The position numbers were made by a program, and so were the translations under genes. This document shows, one piece after another, positions 25,193 to 34,437 of a DNA stretch of 64,000 nt. How positions within the stretch are numbered: position 1 is the stretch's first letter; every line of letters begins with the position of its first letter. The notes below the pieces were generated by a model that was given only the letters and a program-made list of their open reading frames with translations, was not told the DNA's origin and searched no databases. The stretch comes from Leifsonia soli (GTDB lineage: Bacteria > Actinomycetota > Actinomycetes > Actinomycetales > Microbacteriaceae). The stretch covers positions 2,418,001 through 2,482,000 of the forward strand of contig NZ_JACCBJ010000001.1 in NCBI RefSeq assembly GCF_013408745.1. The letters are read 5' to 3'.

Positions 25193-27865
25193 ATGCACGC
25201 CTCGGGCACAGCCGCGGTCGGCGGCGGCGTCCGCGTCGATCTCGGCCAGGAAGCACGCGCGCAGCAGGTGGCGCACGCGGTCGACGCGGTCGAACACGGG
25301 ACGTCGGTGGAGGTCAGCGGGCCGGCGGGAAGCGGGCGCACCGCCTTTCTCCATGCCGTGGGAAGCCGGCTGGAGGGGCACGGCTGGACGGTGCTCGCGG
25401 TCGCCGGAATCCCGGCGCTGCTCGCACGGCCGCTCGGCGCACTCGGCGCCCTCGGCGCGATCTCGGCCGCGACGGCTCACTCGGGCGATGTGCACGCTGC
25501 CGTGGACGAGCTCGCCGACCGCCTGCCTTCCCGGCGGGCCGTCGTCGTCGTGGACGACGGCGACGATCTCGACGACGATTCGTGGGGAGCATTGTGTGCG
25601 CTGCGATCGGCACGGCGGACCCCCGTTCTCTGGGCGCGGCGGATCGGGGCGGAGGACGCGGTGAGCTCCGGCGGCCCCTGGAGCGCTTCGACCGGTTCGC
25701 TCGAGGCGGCAGCGCTGCCCGGCGCTGGAGCGAGACCGACGGGCAGCGCAAGCGGACTCCACGGCGTCACCAGCATCCAGCTCGGCGGCCTGCGCTACGA
25801 CGAGTTCGTCACGCTGCTGAACACGCGGTTGGAGCATCCCGTCGACTCGTCCACCGCGGCACGCGTGTTCGCCCAGACGGCCGGCCGGCCAGGACTCGCC
25901 CTCGCCGCGGTCGAGACGGCGCTGCGGGAGCGTCGGCTCCTCGCCGACGGGCAGGGGGTCAGCGGAGTCGGCAGCCTGTGGTCGCCGGCACTCGCCCGCC
26001 CGCTGCGTGCACTCGTCGAACCGCTCGACCGGCGGCAGCACGATGTCGTCGCGCTGCTCGCGCTGCTCGGCGAGACGGGCATCGAGACCGCTGAGGCGCT
26101 GGCGACGGACGACGAACTCGACGGACTCGAGGCGCGGGCGCTCATCCGCATTCGTGAATCCGGCGGCGAGATGCTCGTCAGCGTCGACCCGCCCCTGCTC
26201 GCCGACTACCTGCGCGGCACGACGAGGCCGGCACGACGTCGCCGGCTTCTCCAACGGGCCCGGGATGCGGCATCGGTCGCCACGACCGACGCACCGGACC
26301 CCGGATACGCCGAGAGCGCCGCCCAGCTCGTGCAGAGTCTGCACGACGCGGAGAAGGCGCGGGTCGCCCAGGCGGCTCGCGCCTGGGAGACCGGGCGGAC
26401 GATGGAGGCGGCCATCGCGTACGTGCGCACCCTGGCGCGCTCCGCCGGCGCCGTCGACCCGCGGATCGACGACGTGCTGCACGCCTCGTCGACGCTGCCG
26501 GTCGGCGACGAGGGTCGTGCCGCCTGGGCGATCGAGAACGCGTACAACACGGCGTACCGGCACGGCGAGCCGGAGCGGGCCGTGGCAGACCTGCGCTCGG
26601 CCGCGGACGGATTCGGACGGCACGCCGGGCTGGTGCACGCCCGCGCGGCGGAGATCGAAATCGAACTCGTCGGCGAACCGGACCTCTCCCTGCTCCTGGA
26701 TCCGGACGACGTCGGACTCCGTCCGGAGGTCGCAGCGGCCACCCACCGCGCACTCGGCTACGGCCTGCTCGTCGGCGGCCGGGTGGGCGAAGCGGTGCAC
26801 CATCTCAACGCCGCACGCGCGGTCGGCGCAGAAGATCCGGTGGTCGATCACCTGGAGGCCTTCGCCCGGCTGGTCCGAGGCGATGTCGGGGCGGCCACCG
26901 GCGAGGCGAGGGCCCGATTCCTGGAGTCCCGGGCTGCGCTCGATCCGGTCGGGATGCGGCTGCACGGCAGCATCCTGACCTTCGGCTCCCTGGCATCCGG
27001 GGTGCACGGCGACCTCGACGAGGTGCTCGCCGAGGTCGCGATGCTCGGTGGTCCCGCCGGGCCCCCGCCGGTGGGGCCATCGACGGCGCTGTCGAACACG
27101 GTCATGGCGCTCGTCGTGGCCTCTCGAACGGGACGCCGCGCCGGCGCCGGCCATCACGACGCCGACCTGCAGGCGAGCATCCTGCCCGACGGTCCGCTGC
27201 CCGGGATGCAGCGCGCGTGGGCGCAGGCCCAGGCTGAGCTGTGCGCGGGCGAGACGGGTACTGCGGCGCGGACCATGGGAGAGGCAGCGGATGCCCTGTG
27301 GAAACGAGGCGCCCGACTGGCGGCCGCGTTCGCGTACCTCATCGCGATCGAGATCGAGCCGACGCGCGAGCGGTACGACGGCGCCGCCCCGCGCATCCGG
27401 TCGGTCGACGGTGAGCTGATCGGCTCGAGCCTGCGCTATGCGGCCGGACTGGTGGAGGGGTCGCCGGAGACGCTGGTCGCACTCGGCGACGCCTTCATCG
27501 GCGAGCGGCGGTACTCCCTCGCCCTGGCGGCCTACGCCCGCGCGGCCGACCTCCACACCGACGCGCAGCGCCCGGCGGACGCGGCCGCTGCCCGCGCCCG
27601 CGGCGACGAGCTGGAGCGGACCGTCGGGATCGGGCGGTTCGACCCCCACCGGTTCATCAGCACCCGGGCCGAACTCACCGCGCGGGAGCTGGAGGTCGCG
27701 CGGCTCGCGAGCACCGGGCTGACCAATCGGCAGATCGCGGAAGAGCTGGTGCTGTCGACGCGGACCGTCGAGAGCCACCTGCACCGGGTCATGCGCAAGC
27801 TGCGCGTCGAGCGGCGATCCCAGTTGAAGGAGCGGATGGAGGGCGCGCCGGACGAGTGGCGCTGA
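25193..27865 (+). CDS. Large LAL/LuxR-family ATPase regulator, paralogue 2
   Basis: 890 residues from ATG 25193, preceded by cggggga; the frame is open to 25133. Same layout as the gene just upstream: P-loop GPAGSGRT with Arg in place of Lys, VVVVDDGDDLDDDSWG as Walker B-like, FARLVRGDVGAATGEAR-type helical repeats in the middle, and a nearly identical LuxR helix-turn-helix at the end (ELTARELEVARLASTGLTNR, STRTVESHLHRVMRKL). The 87-base gap to paralogue 1 and shared strand suggest one transcript and an old tandem duplication. The N-terminal ATPase parts have diverged more than the DNA-binding domains. Confidence 0.87.
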   Translation: MHASGTAAVGGGVRVDLGQEARAQQVAHAVDAVEHGTSVEVSGPAGSGRTAFLHAVGSRLEGHGWTVLAVAGIPALLARPLGALGALGAISAATAHSGDVHAAVDELADRLPSRRAVVVVDDGDDLDDDSWGALCALRSARRTPVLWARRIGAEDAVSSGGPWSASTGSLEAAALPGAGARPTGSASGLHGVTSIQLGGLRYDEFVTLLNTRLEHPVDSSTAARVFAQTAGRPGLALAAVETALRERRLLADGQGVSGVGSLWSPALARPLRALVEPLDRRQHDVVALLALLGETGIETAEALATDDELDGLEARALIRIRESGGEMLVSVDPPLLADYLRGTTRPARRRRLLQRARDAASVATTDAPDPGYAESAAQLVQSLHDAEKARVAQAARAWETGRTMEAAIAYVRTLARSAGAVDPRIDDVLHASSTLPVGDEGRAAWAIENAYNTAYRHGEPERAVADLRSAADGFGRHAGLVHARAAEIEIELVGEPDLSLLLDPDDVGLRPEVAAATHRALGYGLLVGGRVGEAVHHLNAARAVGAEDPVVDHLEAFARLVRGDVGAATGEARARFLESRAALDPVGMRLHGSILTFGSLASGVHGDLDEVLAEVAMLGGPAGPPPVGPSTALSNTVMALVVASRTGRRAGAGHHDADLQASILPDGPLPGMQRAWAQAQAELCAGETGTAARTMGEAADALWKRGARLAAAFAYLIAIEIEPTRERYDGAAPRIRSVDGELIGSSLRYAAGLVEGSPETLVALGDAFIGERRYSLALAAYARAADLHTDAQRPADAAAARARGDELERTVGIGRFDPHRFISTRAELTARELEVARLASTGLTNRQIAEELVLSTRTVESHLHRVMRKLRVERRSQLKERMEGAPDEWR

Positions 27866-27882
27866 CCCGATAGGGTCGGAGC

Positions 27883-28197
27883 ATGCCCGAGAACAGTGAC
27901 GTGGCGGCGGCACTCCAGCAGCTGCACAGCATCCGTCAGAGCATCGACAACATCGATGCGGCGGTCATTCACATGCTCGCGGAACGGTTCAAGTTCACGC
28001 AGCAGGTCGGTGCGCTGAAAGCCGAGCACGGCCTCCCGCCCGCGGATCCGGAGCGCGAGAGGGAGCAGATCCTGCGCCTGCGCGCGCTGGCCGAGGAGAG
28101 CCACCTCGACCCGGCGTTTGCGGAGAAGTTCCTGACCTTCATCGTCGCCGAGGTCATCCACCACCACGAGCGCATCGCCGGCGAGAACGGCAGATAG
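27883..28197 (+). CDS. Chorismate mutase, AroQ class
   Basis: 104 residues, all helical. SIRQSIDNIDAAVIHMLAER is the first long helix with the active-site Arg, followed by FKFTQQVGALKAEHGLP with the second Arg/Lys pair and by DPEREREQILRLRALAEE, where Arg and Glu contact chorismate. Length and layout fit stand-alone AroQ mutases, which convert chorismate to prephenate for Phe/Tyr synthesis. The gene follows the second LAL regulator by 17 bases but is probably unrelated to it. The SDR gene starts 4 bases after its stop. Confidence 0.88.
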   Translation: MPENSDVAAALQQLHSIRQSIDNIDAAVIHMLAERFKFTQQVGALKAEHGLPPADPEREREQILRLRALAEESHLDPAFAEKFLTFIVAEVIHHHERIAGENGR

Positions 28198-28201
28198 CGG
28201 G

Positions 28202-29122
28202 ATGGGCTGGGATGCGTCGGCGCTGCCGGACGCGCACGGGCGCACGGTCGTCGTCACGGGAGCGAACGCGGGCGTCGGCTACTTCACTTCGGAGCAGTTG
28301 GCACGCGCCGGTGCGCGGGTGGTGCTCGGCTGCCGCGATCCGGAGCGCGCGGAGGCCGCGGTGTCGGCGATCCGCCGACGGGTGCCCGGCGCCAACGTGG
28401 AGGCGCTGCCGCTGGATGTGACGGACCGGAGGTCGATCGACGCGGCCGCGGACGCCCTCCTCGCCGTCGAGCGGGTGGATGCGCTGGTGCTGAACGCGGG
28501 CATCGTGCACCCGCCGCGCACCCGGCACACGGACGAGTACGGCAACGAGCTCGTGCTGGCCACCAACGTGCTCGGCCACTTCCGGCTGGTCGCGCGCAGC
28601 ATCCCGGCGCTGCAGCGAACGCCCGGGTCGCGGATCGTGACGTTGGGGTCGATGGCGTCGCGCCTCGGGCGCGTGCGCGCCGACGACCTCCAGCTGGAGC
28701 GCTCGTACACTGCGTGGCGGGCGTATGCGGCTTCGAAGATCGCGGCGCAGGTGTTCGGGTTCGAGCTCGACCGCCGGCTACGCGCAGCGGGATCGGACGT
28801 GCAGAGCATCGTCGTGCACCCCGGCTACTCGACCTCCGGACGCACCCCGGGCATCCGCGGCGTCAACCAGCCGTCCAGGCTCAAGCGGTTCGCCGACAAT
28901 CTGCAGGCCGCGTGGACGCAGGGCAAGGACGAGGGAGCGCACGTTCCGGTGCGCGCGGTGCTCGACCCGGCGATCGAGGGCGGCGACTACCTCGGCCCGG
29001 CCGCGTGGACGAAGGGCGCCCCCGTGCACACGCCGGCGACCCGCGCATCCCGCTCACCGCGCCTCGGCGCCGCCCTGTGGCCGCTGTTCGAGCGCGCCGC
29101 CGACCAGCCGTTCCCCGTCTGA
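28202..29122 (+). CDS. Short-chain dehydrogenase/reductase, retinol-dehydrogenase-like
   Basis: 306 residues. The NAD(P)-binding TGANAGVG motif is at 19-26, followed by CRDPERAEAA (an Arg there favours NADP), LPLDVTDRRS, LNAGIVHPP and the catalytic Ser/Tyr/Lys set (TLGSMAS and AYAASK). Opening and spacing resemble the extended SDRs related to retinol dehydrogenases and protochlorophyllide reductases. Substrate unknown. Starts 4 bases after the chorismate mutase stop, so it is in the same operon, and ends at a strong hairpin. Confidence 0.88.
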   Translation: MGWDASALPDAHGRTVVVTGANAGVGYFTSEQLARAGARVVLGCRDPERAEAAVSAIRRRVPGANVEALPLDVTDRRSIDAAADALLAVERVDALVLNAGIVHPPRTRHTDEYGNELVLATNVLGHFRLVARSIPALQRTPGSRIVTLGSMASRLGRVRADDLQLERSYTAWRAYAASKIAAQVFGFELDRRLRAAGSDVQSIVVHPGYSTSGRTPGIRGVNQPSRLKRFADNLQAAWTQGKDEGAHVPVRAVLDPAIEGGDYLGPAAWTKGAPVHTPATRASRSPRLGAALWPLFERAADQPFPV

Positions 29123-29129
29123 CGCACGA

Positions 29130-29188
29130 ACAGCTCCTGAGTTTTTCGCACGAATCGTCGCGGTTCGTGCGAAGAACTCAGGAGCTGT
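29130..29188. terminator. Very long bidirectional hairpin
   Basis: Arms of 25 bases (29130-29154 and 29164-29188) are complementary except for one T/G wobble, around a 9-base loop. The left arm includes TTTTT. It lies exactly between two converging genes and is far longer and less GC-rich than the other terminators here. Confidence 0.85.
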
Positions 29189-29195
29189 CGGTGTG

Positions 29196-29489
29196 TCAGG
29201 GCAGGACGACGGTGGAGAGCAGGAGGTGCGTCGAGGGCACCTGGGAGCGCAGGGCGTCCCGGGCGGCGGCGTAGTCCGAGCCTTCGGCCTCGATCTCCTC
29301 GACGGCGGACGGCCGGATGACGGCCGTGGCGATGACCCGGCCTCCGCGGGGCATCGCGTTGTGCACCTGCACCAGATCGAACCCGTCGGGCACCTGCTCC
29401 TCGATGAGCGCGCGGGCCGACGCCGCATCGTCCGCCTCTGCGGTGAGCTCCCGCGTCTCGCTGCTCTGGATGAGACCGCGCACCTTCAT
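29196..29489 (-). CDS. Conserved-looking small protein, unknown function
   Basis: 97 residues from ATG 29489. The sequence MKVRGLIQSSETRELTAEAD... has a mixed alpha-beta pattern, a central DGFDLVQVHNAMPRGGRVI, a VIRPSAVEEIEAEG segment and a hydrophobic end (LLLSTVVLP). No signal peptide or membrane helix. The pattern of charges and clean codon use support a real gene, but I do not recognise a family. It converges on the SDR gene and is divergent from the Eis-like gene 91 bases away. Confidence 0.7.
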   Translation of the reverse strand: MKVRGLIQSSETRELTAEADDAASARALIEEQVPDGFDLVQVHNAMPRGGRVIATAVIRPSAVEEIEAEGSDYAAARDALRSQVPSTHLLLSTVVLP

Positions 29490-29580
29490 GCTTCAACGCT
29501 ACCCGACCGCTGACCGGATCCTGTCCGCATCGAGGGGGCGGCCCCTCCCGTGCCGCCGGGCCGCCCGATACGGTGAAGGG

Positions 29581-30867
29581 ATGGACTTCCTCACTCAGCC
29601 CATCGATCCGACCTCCGAGCGCGACCTGGCCGCGGGAGGCCTCCGCCTGACCCTCGTGGACACGAGCGACGCCGCCGCCTTCGACGGGTGGATCCGCGCC
29701 GACTTCCGCGGGTTCCACAGCGGCCGGCCGAAGGACGACGTGCTGGAGGAGGCCCGCGGCTACCTGGCCGGCCGACGCACCACCGGCGTGTACGACGACG
29801 CCATCCCGTCTGGGGAGCCCGTCGGCACCGTCAACTCGTGGGTCGCCCCGCTGACCGTTCCCGGCGGTGGCCGGGTGGACGCCTGGGCCATCAGCTCGGT
29901 CACCGTCGCGCCGACCCACCGCCGGCGCCGGATCGCCACGGCGCTGCTCGGCGGCGAGCTGCGCACCGCCCACGCGCTCGGTGTTCCCCTCGCCATCCTG
30001 ACCGTCTCCGAGTCGGTCATCTACGGCCGCTGGGGATTCGGACCGGCGACCTTCGCGACCGCGTGGAGCATCGACACCAAGCGCGTGCGCTGGGCCGGCG
30101 CGGAGACCACCGGCCGACTGTCGTTCACCGACGCGGAGGAGTACCGCGAGACCGGCGGGCGCGTGCTCGACCGGGTAATGGCGGCCCGCGCCGGCGAGAT
30201 CGCGCTCGAGCCCTACCTCGCCCACCGGCTGATCGGTCCGCTCAAGGGCGACCCGGATGCGGAGAAGTACCGGCTGGTGCGCTACGACTCCCCGGAAGGC
30301 GAGCCGGAGGGCTTCGTCTCGTACACGGTCAAGGACGACGAGGCGGACGACTTCACGCGCCACACGGTGGAGGTGAACTACCTGGCGGCGGCGACCGACG
30401 AGGCCCTCACCGCACTCTGGCGGTATCTCTTCGAGCTCGACCTGGTCGCCCGCGTGAAGATCTGGACCCGCGGCGTCGACGAGCCGCTCCCGGCCCTCGT
30501 CTCGGACATCCGCGGTGCGACCGTCACAGACGTCGAGGACCACCTGTGGGTGCGCATCCTGGATGTCCCTGCGGCTCTGCAGGCGCGATCGTACGAGCGA
30601 GACGGGTCGCTGGTGCTCGACGTCGCCGACGACCTCGGGATCGCCGCCGGACGCTACCGGATCACGGTGGCGGACGGCCGCGCGGAGGTGGTGACGACGG
30701 GCGACGCGGCGGACGTGAGCCTGCCGGTCAGCGCGCTGGGCAGCGTGTACCTCGGGCACGACACCGCGCGCGGGCTGGCGGTGGCGGGACGGATCCACGG
30801 CGACGTCGCGGCGCTCGACCGGATCTTCCGCACGGCGGTGCCCCCGCGGCTCAGCACCTGGTTCTGA
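29581..30867 (+). CDS. Eis-like GNAT-family N-acetyltransferase
   Basis: 428 residues from ATG 29581; the frame is open to 29317 but that part is antisense to the neighbouring gene. The N-terminal GNAT domain has SSVTVAPTHRRRRIATALL (acetyl-CoA pyrophosphate loop, residues 105-123). SVIYGRWGFG follows, with Tyr148 at the position of the general acid of mycobacterial Eis. A second GNAT-like lobe and a C-terminal SCP2-like domain complete the three-domain Eis layout. The chain ends TWF: a C-terminal Phe whose free carboxylate serves as general base in Eis. Known relatives acetylate aminoglycosides and peptide lysines; the natural target here is unknown. Confidence 0.87.
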   Translation: MDFLTQPIDPTSERDLAAGGLRLTLVDTSDAAAFDGWIRADFRGFHSGRPKDDVLEEARGYLAGRRTTGVYDDAIPSGEPVGTVNSWVAPLTVPGGGRVDAWAISSVTVAPTHRRRRIATALLGGELRTAHALGVPLAILTVSESVIYGRWGFGPATFATAWSIDTKRVRWAGAETTGRLSFTDAEEYRETGGRVLDRVMAARAGEIALEPYLAHRLIGPLKGDPDAEKYRLVRYDSPEGEPEGFVSYTVKDDEADDFTRHTVEVNYLAAATDEALTALWRYLFELDLVARVKIWTRGVDEPLPALVSDIRGATVTDVEDHLWVRILDVPAALQARSYERDGSLVLDVADDLGIAAGRYRITVADGRAEVVTTGDAADVSLPVSALGSVYLGHDTARGLAVAGRIHGDVAALDRIFRTAVPPRLSTWF

Positions 30868-30899
30868 GCACGCAGCGGACTGAGCGAATGACCGCCCCA

Positions 30900-30922
30900 G
30901 GCCGGCCGAGGTTCGGCCGGCC
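30900..30922. terminator. Bidirectional terminator between eis-like and MFS genes
   Basis: ggccggccga and tcggccggcc form a perfect 10-base stem with a 3-base loop. The dyad continues imperfectly outward (cgcccc/ggcggg). It sits between the stops of two converging genes. Confidence 0.75.
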
Positions 30923-30934
30923 CGAGGCGGGGTC

Positions 30935-32287
30935 TCAGCGGGCGACCAGGTCGGGCTCGCTCGTCGTGCTCTCCGGCTGGTCGAGCATCGTCGAGGCACG
31001 GTTGCTGAGAGCGAAGACGTAGACGATCAGGCTCGCCGCGATGACGACCGTCACGTAGCCGATGAACAGGGTCAGTTCACCCGCCTCCTTCGCGGCGCTG
31101 AACAGCAGGGGCGCCGTTCCGCCGAAGACCGAGTTGGCGACGGCGTAGCCGAAGCCTACGCCGAGGGCGCGGATGTTCGACGGGAAGAGCTCCGCCTTCA
31201 CGATCGCGTTGATCGAGGTGTAGCCCGTGAGGATGATGAACCCGCCGAACAGGATCGCGAACGCGGTGAACGGGGTCGTCGCCGACGGGAGCGCGGTGTA
31301 GAGGAACCAGGTGTACGCGACACCTCCGATGCCGAAGAACACCAGCAGCGGCTTGCGGCCGATGCGGTCGCTCAGCCAGCCGCCGAGCGGCTGCAGCAGC
31401 ATGAGCCCGACGAGGGCGGCCAGGTTGACCAGCGTGCTCTGGACGACACTCGAGGTGCCGAGGCCCGCCTGGATGATCTTCGGCCCGTTGACCGTGTACG
31501 CGTAGAAGGCGAGCGTGCCGCCCATGGTGATCAGGAAGCACAGGATCAGCGGCTTGGTGTTGTTCCGGAACAGCTCGCGCAGCGTGCCGGCGGAGCTGCG
31601 CTGCCCGGTGCGGACCGCGGCGATCGCGACCGTGCTGAGCGACTCGTCCATCGACCTGCGCAGCCAGAACACCACCACGGCCGCGACGCCGCCGATCGCG
31701 AACGCCACACGCCAGCCCCACGACTCGATCGCCGGGGTCGGCAGCGTCACCACCATGACAAGCAGAGTGGCCTGCGCGAGGACATGCCCGCCCACCAGAG
31801 TGACGTACTGGAACGACGAGAAGAATCCGCGCCGGCCCGCCGGGGCAGCCTCGGACATGTACGTCGCGCTCGCGCCGTACTCGCCGCCGGTCGCCATGCC
31901 CTGCGCGAGCCGGAAGACCACAAGCGCCACCGCCGCCCAGACGCCGATCACGTCGTGCGTGGGGATGAGCGCCACCCCGAGCGAACAGCACGCCATCAGG
32001 GTGATGGATGCGGTGAGCGCCGTCCGGCGCCCGTAGCGGTCGGCGATCCGACCGAAGACGAGCGAGCCGACCGGACGCATCAGGAAGGTGACGGCGAAGA
32101 TCGCCCACACGTAGAGCTGGGAGCCGGACTGCTCCGGCGAGAAGAACTGCTTCTCGAAGTAGACCGCGAACACCGAGTAGACGTAGACGTCGTACCACTC
32201 GACGAGGTTGCCGGCCGAGCCTTTCAGGGTGTTCGAGATCGCCCGCCGAAGCGTCTGCGGTCGGATGACAGGGGCATTACTGGACAT
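30935..32287 (-). CDS. MFS transporter, metabolite:proton symporter (MHS) family
   Basis: 450 residues from ATG 32287. Twelve hydrophobic helices can be counted. SAGNLVEWYDVYVYSVFAVY in helix 1 and the loop GRIADRYGRRTAL between helices 2 and 3 are signatures of the MHS branch (KgtP, ShiA, ProP). RLAQGMATGGEYGASATYMS in helix 4-5 is also family-typical. Likely imports an organic acid or a zwitterion with protons; the exact substrate is unknown. 81 bases separate it from purA upstream. Confidence 0.9.
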   Translation of the reverse strand: MSSNAPVIRPQTLRRAISNTLKGSAGNLVEWYDVYVYSVFAVYFEKQFFSPEQSGSQLYVWAIFAVTFLMRPVGSLVFGRIADRYGRRTALTASITLMACCSLGVALIPTHDVIGVWAAVALVVFRLAQGMATGGEYGASATYMSEAAPAGRRGFFSSFQYVTLVGGHVLAQATLLVMVVTLPTPAIESWGWRVAFAIGGVAAVVVFWLRRSMDESLSTVAIAAVRTGQRSSAGTLRELFRNNTKPLILCFLITMGGTLAFYAYTVNGPKIIQAGLGTSSVVQSTLVNLAALVGLMLLQPLGGWLSDRIGRKPLLVFFGIGGVAYTWFLYTALPSATTPFTAFAILFGGFIILTGYTSINAIVKAELFPSNIRALGVGFGYAVANSVFGGTAPLLFSAAKEAGELTLFIGYVTVVIAASLIVYVFALSNRASTMLDQPESTTSEPDLVAR

Positions 32288-32368
32288 TGCGTCTCCATCG
32301 GCACAAATAGAACGGTTGTACCTACGAAGACGGACGGCCGGCACGCATCATGACGCGCCGACGGGAAA

Positions 32369-33655
32369 TCAGTCGATCAGGTCGTGACGCACCACGATCT
32401 GATCGCGCGCAGGCCCGACGCCGATCGCGGAGATCCGGGCGCCGGACAGGCTCTCCAGAGCCAGCACGTAATCCTGCGCGTTCTTCGGGAGATCCTCGAA
32501 CGTGCGGGCGCCGCTGATGTCCTCGGTCCAGCCGGGGAACTCCTCGTAGATGGGCGTCGCGTGGTGGAAGTCGCTCTGCGAGGCGGGAACCTCGTCGTGG
32601 CGGACGCCGTCGACGTCGTAGGCGACCGCGACCGGGATGCGCTCGATGCCGGTGAGGGTGTCCAGCTTGGTGAGCACGAAGTCCGTCACGCCGTTCACAC
32701 GCGCGGTGTAGCGGGCGACGGGAGCGTCGTACCAGCCGGTGCGTCGTGGGCGGCCCGTCGTGGTGCCGAATTCGAAACCGCGCTCGCGCAGGAACTCGCC
32801 CCACTCGTCGAACAGCTCGGTCGGGAACGGGCCGGCCCCGACCCTCGTCGTGTACGCCTTGACGATGCCGATGACGCGGTCGATCCGGTTGGGGCCGATG
32901 CCCGAGCCGGTCGCGGCGCCGCCGGCGGTGGAGTTGGAGGAGGTGACGAACGGGTAGGTACCGTGGTCCACATCCAGCATCGTCGCCTGGCCGCCCTCGA
33001 AGAGCACGTACTTGCCCTCCTCGAGCGCCTGGTTCAGCAGGAGGGAGCTGTCGACGACCATCGGGCGCAGGCGCTCGGAGTACTCGAGCAGCTGCTCGAC
33101 GACCTCGTCGACCGTGATCGCCCGGCGGTTGTAGACCTTCACCAGCAGGTGGTTCTTCTGGTCGAGGGCTCCCTCGACCTTCTGCCGGAGGATGTTCTCG
33201 TCGAAGAGGTCCTGGATGCGGATGCCGACGCGGTTGATCTTGTCGGCGTACGTCGGCCCGATCCCGCGGCCGGTGGTGCCGATCTGGCGCTTGCCGAGGA
33301 AGCGCTCCGTCACCTTGTCGATCGTGCGGTGGTACGAGGTGATGACGTGGGCGTTCGAGCTGACCTTGAGGCGCGAGACGTCGACGCCGCGCGCGATCAG
33401 GGCGTCGAGCTCCTCGAAGAGCACCTCGATGTCGACGACGACGCCGTTCGCGATGACGGGCGTGACGCCCTCGGTGAGGATGCCGGAGGGCAGCAGGTGC
33501 AGGGCGTACTTCTCGTCGCCGACGACGACGGTGTGGCCGGCGTTGTTGCCGCCGTTGAACTTGACGACGTAGTCGATGCGGCTTCCCAGGACGTCGGTCG
33601 CCTTGCCTTTGCCTTCGTCACCCCACTGGGCGCCGATGATCACGATCGCGGGCAC
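32369..33655 (-). CDS. purA: Adenylosuccinate synthase
   Basis: 428 residues, the usual bacterial length. [11 protein letters not shown] (8-18) holds the catalytic Asp and P-loop, followed by [11 protein letters not shown] with the catalytic His, [14 protein letters not shown], the IMP-site region [14 protein letters not shown], and [13 protein letters not shown] before the C-terminal GTP-binding LTKLDTLTG. Makes adenylosuccinate from IMP, Asp and GTP in AMP synthesis. Divergent from the TetR gene with about 120 bases between. Confidence 0.97.
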   Translation of the reverse strand: MPAIVIIGAQWGDEGKGKATDVLGSRIDYVVKFNGGNNAGHTVVVGDEKYALHLLPSGILTEGVTPVIANGVVVDIEVLFEELDALIARGVDVSRLKVSSNAHVITSYHRTIDKVTERFLGKRQIGTTGRGIGPTYADKINRVGIRIQDLFDENILRQKVEGALDQKNHLLVKVYNRRAITVDEVVEQLLEYSERLRPMVVDSSLLLNQALEEGKYVLFEGGQATMLDVDHGTYPFVTSSNSTAGGAATGSGIGPNRIDRVIGIVKAYTTRVGAGPFPTELFDEWGEFLRERGFEFGTTTGRPRRTGWYDAPVARYTARVNGVTDFVLTKLDTLTGIERIPVAVAYDVDGVRHDEVPASQSDFHHATPIYEEFPGWTEDISGARTFEDLPKNAQDYVLALESLSGARISAIGVGPARDQIVVRHDLID

Positions 33656-33736
33656 GTTTCACGTCCTCTCGGTGGTTGGAACACGTCGGCGCCACGCGGA
33701 CGACCGTCGCACTCGATCCTATCGCGAGCCACGAAG

Positions 33737-33754
33737 TTGCACACAACTGTGCAA
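33737..33754. promoter_or_regulatory. TetR operator: TTGCACA-caac-TGTGCAA
   Basis: A perfect 7-4-7 inverted repeat 20 bases before the TetR start codon. Its left half contains TTGCAC, a possible -35, and TACACT at 33763-33768 could be the -10 (20-base spacing). TACACT ends 6 bases before the ATG, so the transcript may be nearly leaderless. Expected to bind the TetR protein encoded just downstream. Confidence 0.75.
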
Positions 33755-33774
33755 GAAGGGCGTACACTGGATGC

Positions 33775-34437
33775 ATGCCCACCCCATCCACCCGCGCACC
33801 GCGCCGCGACGCCACGGCCAACCGCGAGGCCATCCTCGGTGCGGCCGCCATCGCCCTCAACGAGGACATCGACGCGTCGCTCGAGAACATCGCCGCCCGC
33901 GCCGGCCTGAGTCGCCGCGCCGTCTACGGGCACTTCGCCACGCGCGACGAGCTGCTCGTCGAGGTGTTCACGCGCGGCGCCCGCCGCCTCGCCGCCCTGC
34001 TCGACCCGGTGTCGCATCCCGACCCGCTCGTCGAGATCGCGCTGTTCGGCGCGACGCTCTGGGCCGAGGTCGAGCACGTCCGCGTCAGTGCGGCCCTCGC
34101 GGTGCGCGGCCCGCACCGCGAGATGGTCGGCACCGCGCTCGACCCTGCGCGGGAGCGCCTGCGCGACACCGTGCGTCGCGGGATGGAGTCCGGCCGTATC
34201 CGCACCGACCTCGACCGCGAGACCACGACACGGCTCATCGAGAACGCCGCCGTCTCGGTGCTCGACGAGGCCACCCGCGCCCGTCTCAGCCCCGAGGCCG
34301 GCCACCGCCTGGTGATGCTCGCCGGGCTCGGCGCCGCCGGGATGGGCTGGCGCGAGGCCGGCGAGCTGATCGCATCCACCCCCGAACTGGCGTTCACGGC
34401 CCCCGCGGACACGACAGAGGACGAGGCGGAGCGATGA
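33775..34437 (+). CDS. TetR/AcrR-family transcriptional repressor
   Basis: 220 residues from ATG 33775. The N-terminal helix-turn-helix reads ASLENIAARAGLSRRAVYGH, followed by FATRDELLVEVF, standard for TetR proteins. The ligand-binding C-terminal part is all helical. It is the first gene of an operon with an ATPase-like protein (ATGA overlap) and a YhgE/Pip exporter, so it probably represses that operon and itself through the palindrome upstream. Confidence 0.9.
   Translation: MPTPSTRAPRRDATANREAILGAAAIALNEDIDASLENIAARAGLSRRAVYGHFATRDELLVEVFTRGARRLAALLDPVSHPDPLVEIALFGATLWAEVEHVRVSAALAVRGPHREMVGTALDPARERLRDTVRRGMESGRIRTDLDRETTTRLIENAAVSVLDEATRARLSPEAGHRLVMLAGLGAAGMGWREAGELIASTPELAFTAPADTTEDEAER

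Noticed and set aside
24365..27913. Minus-strand open frame of over 1100 codons opposite the LAL regulators
   Set aside because: Composition is Arg/Gly/Asp-rich with no family motif, as expected for the antisense frame of GC-rich genes; the plus strand has complete regulators.
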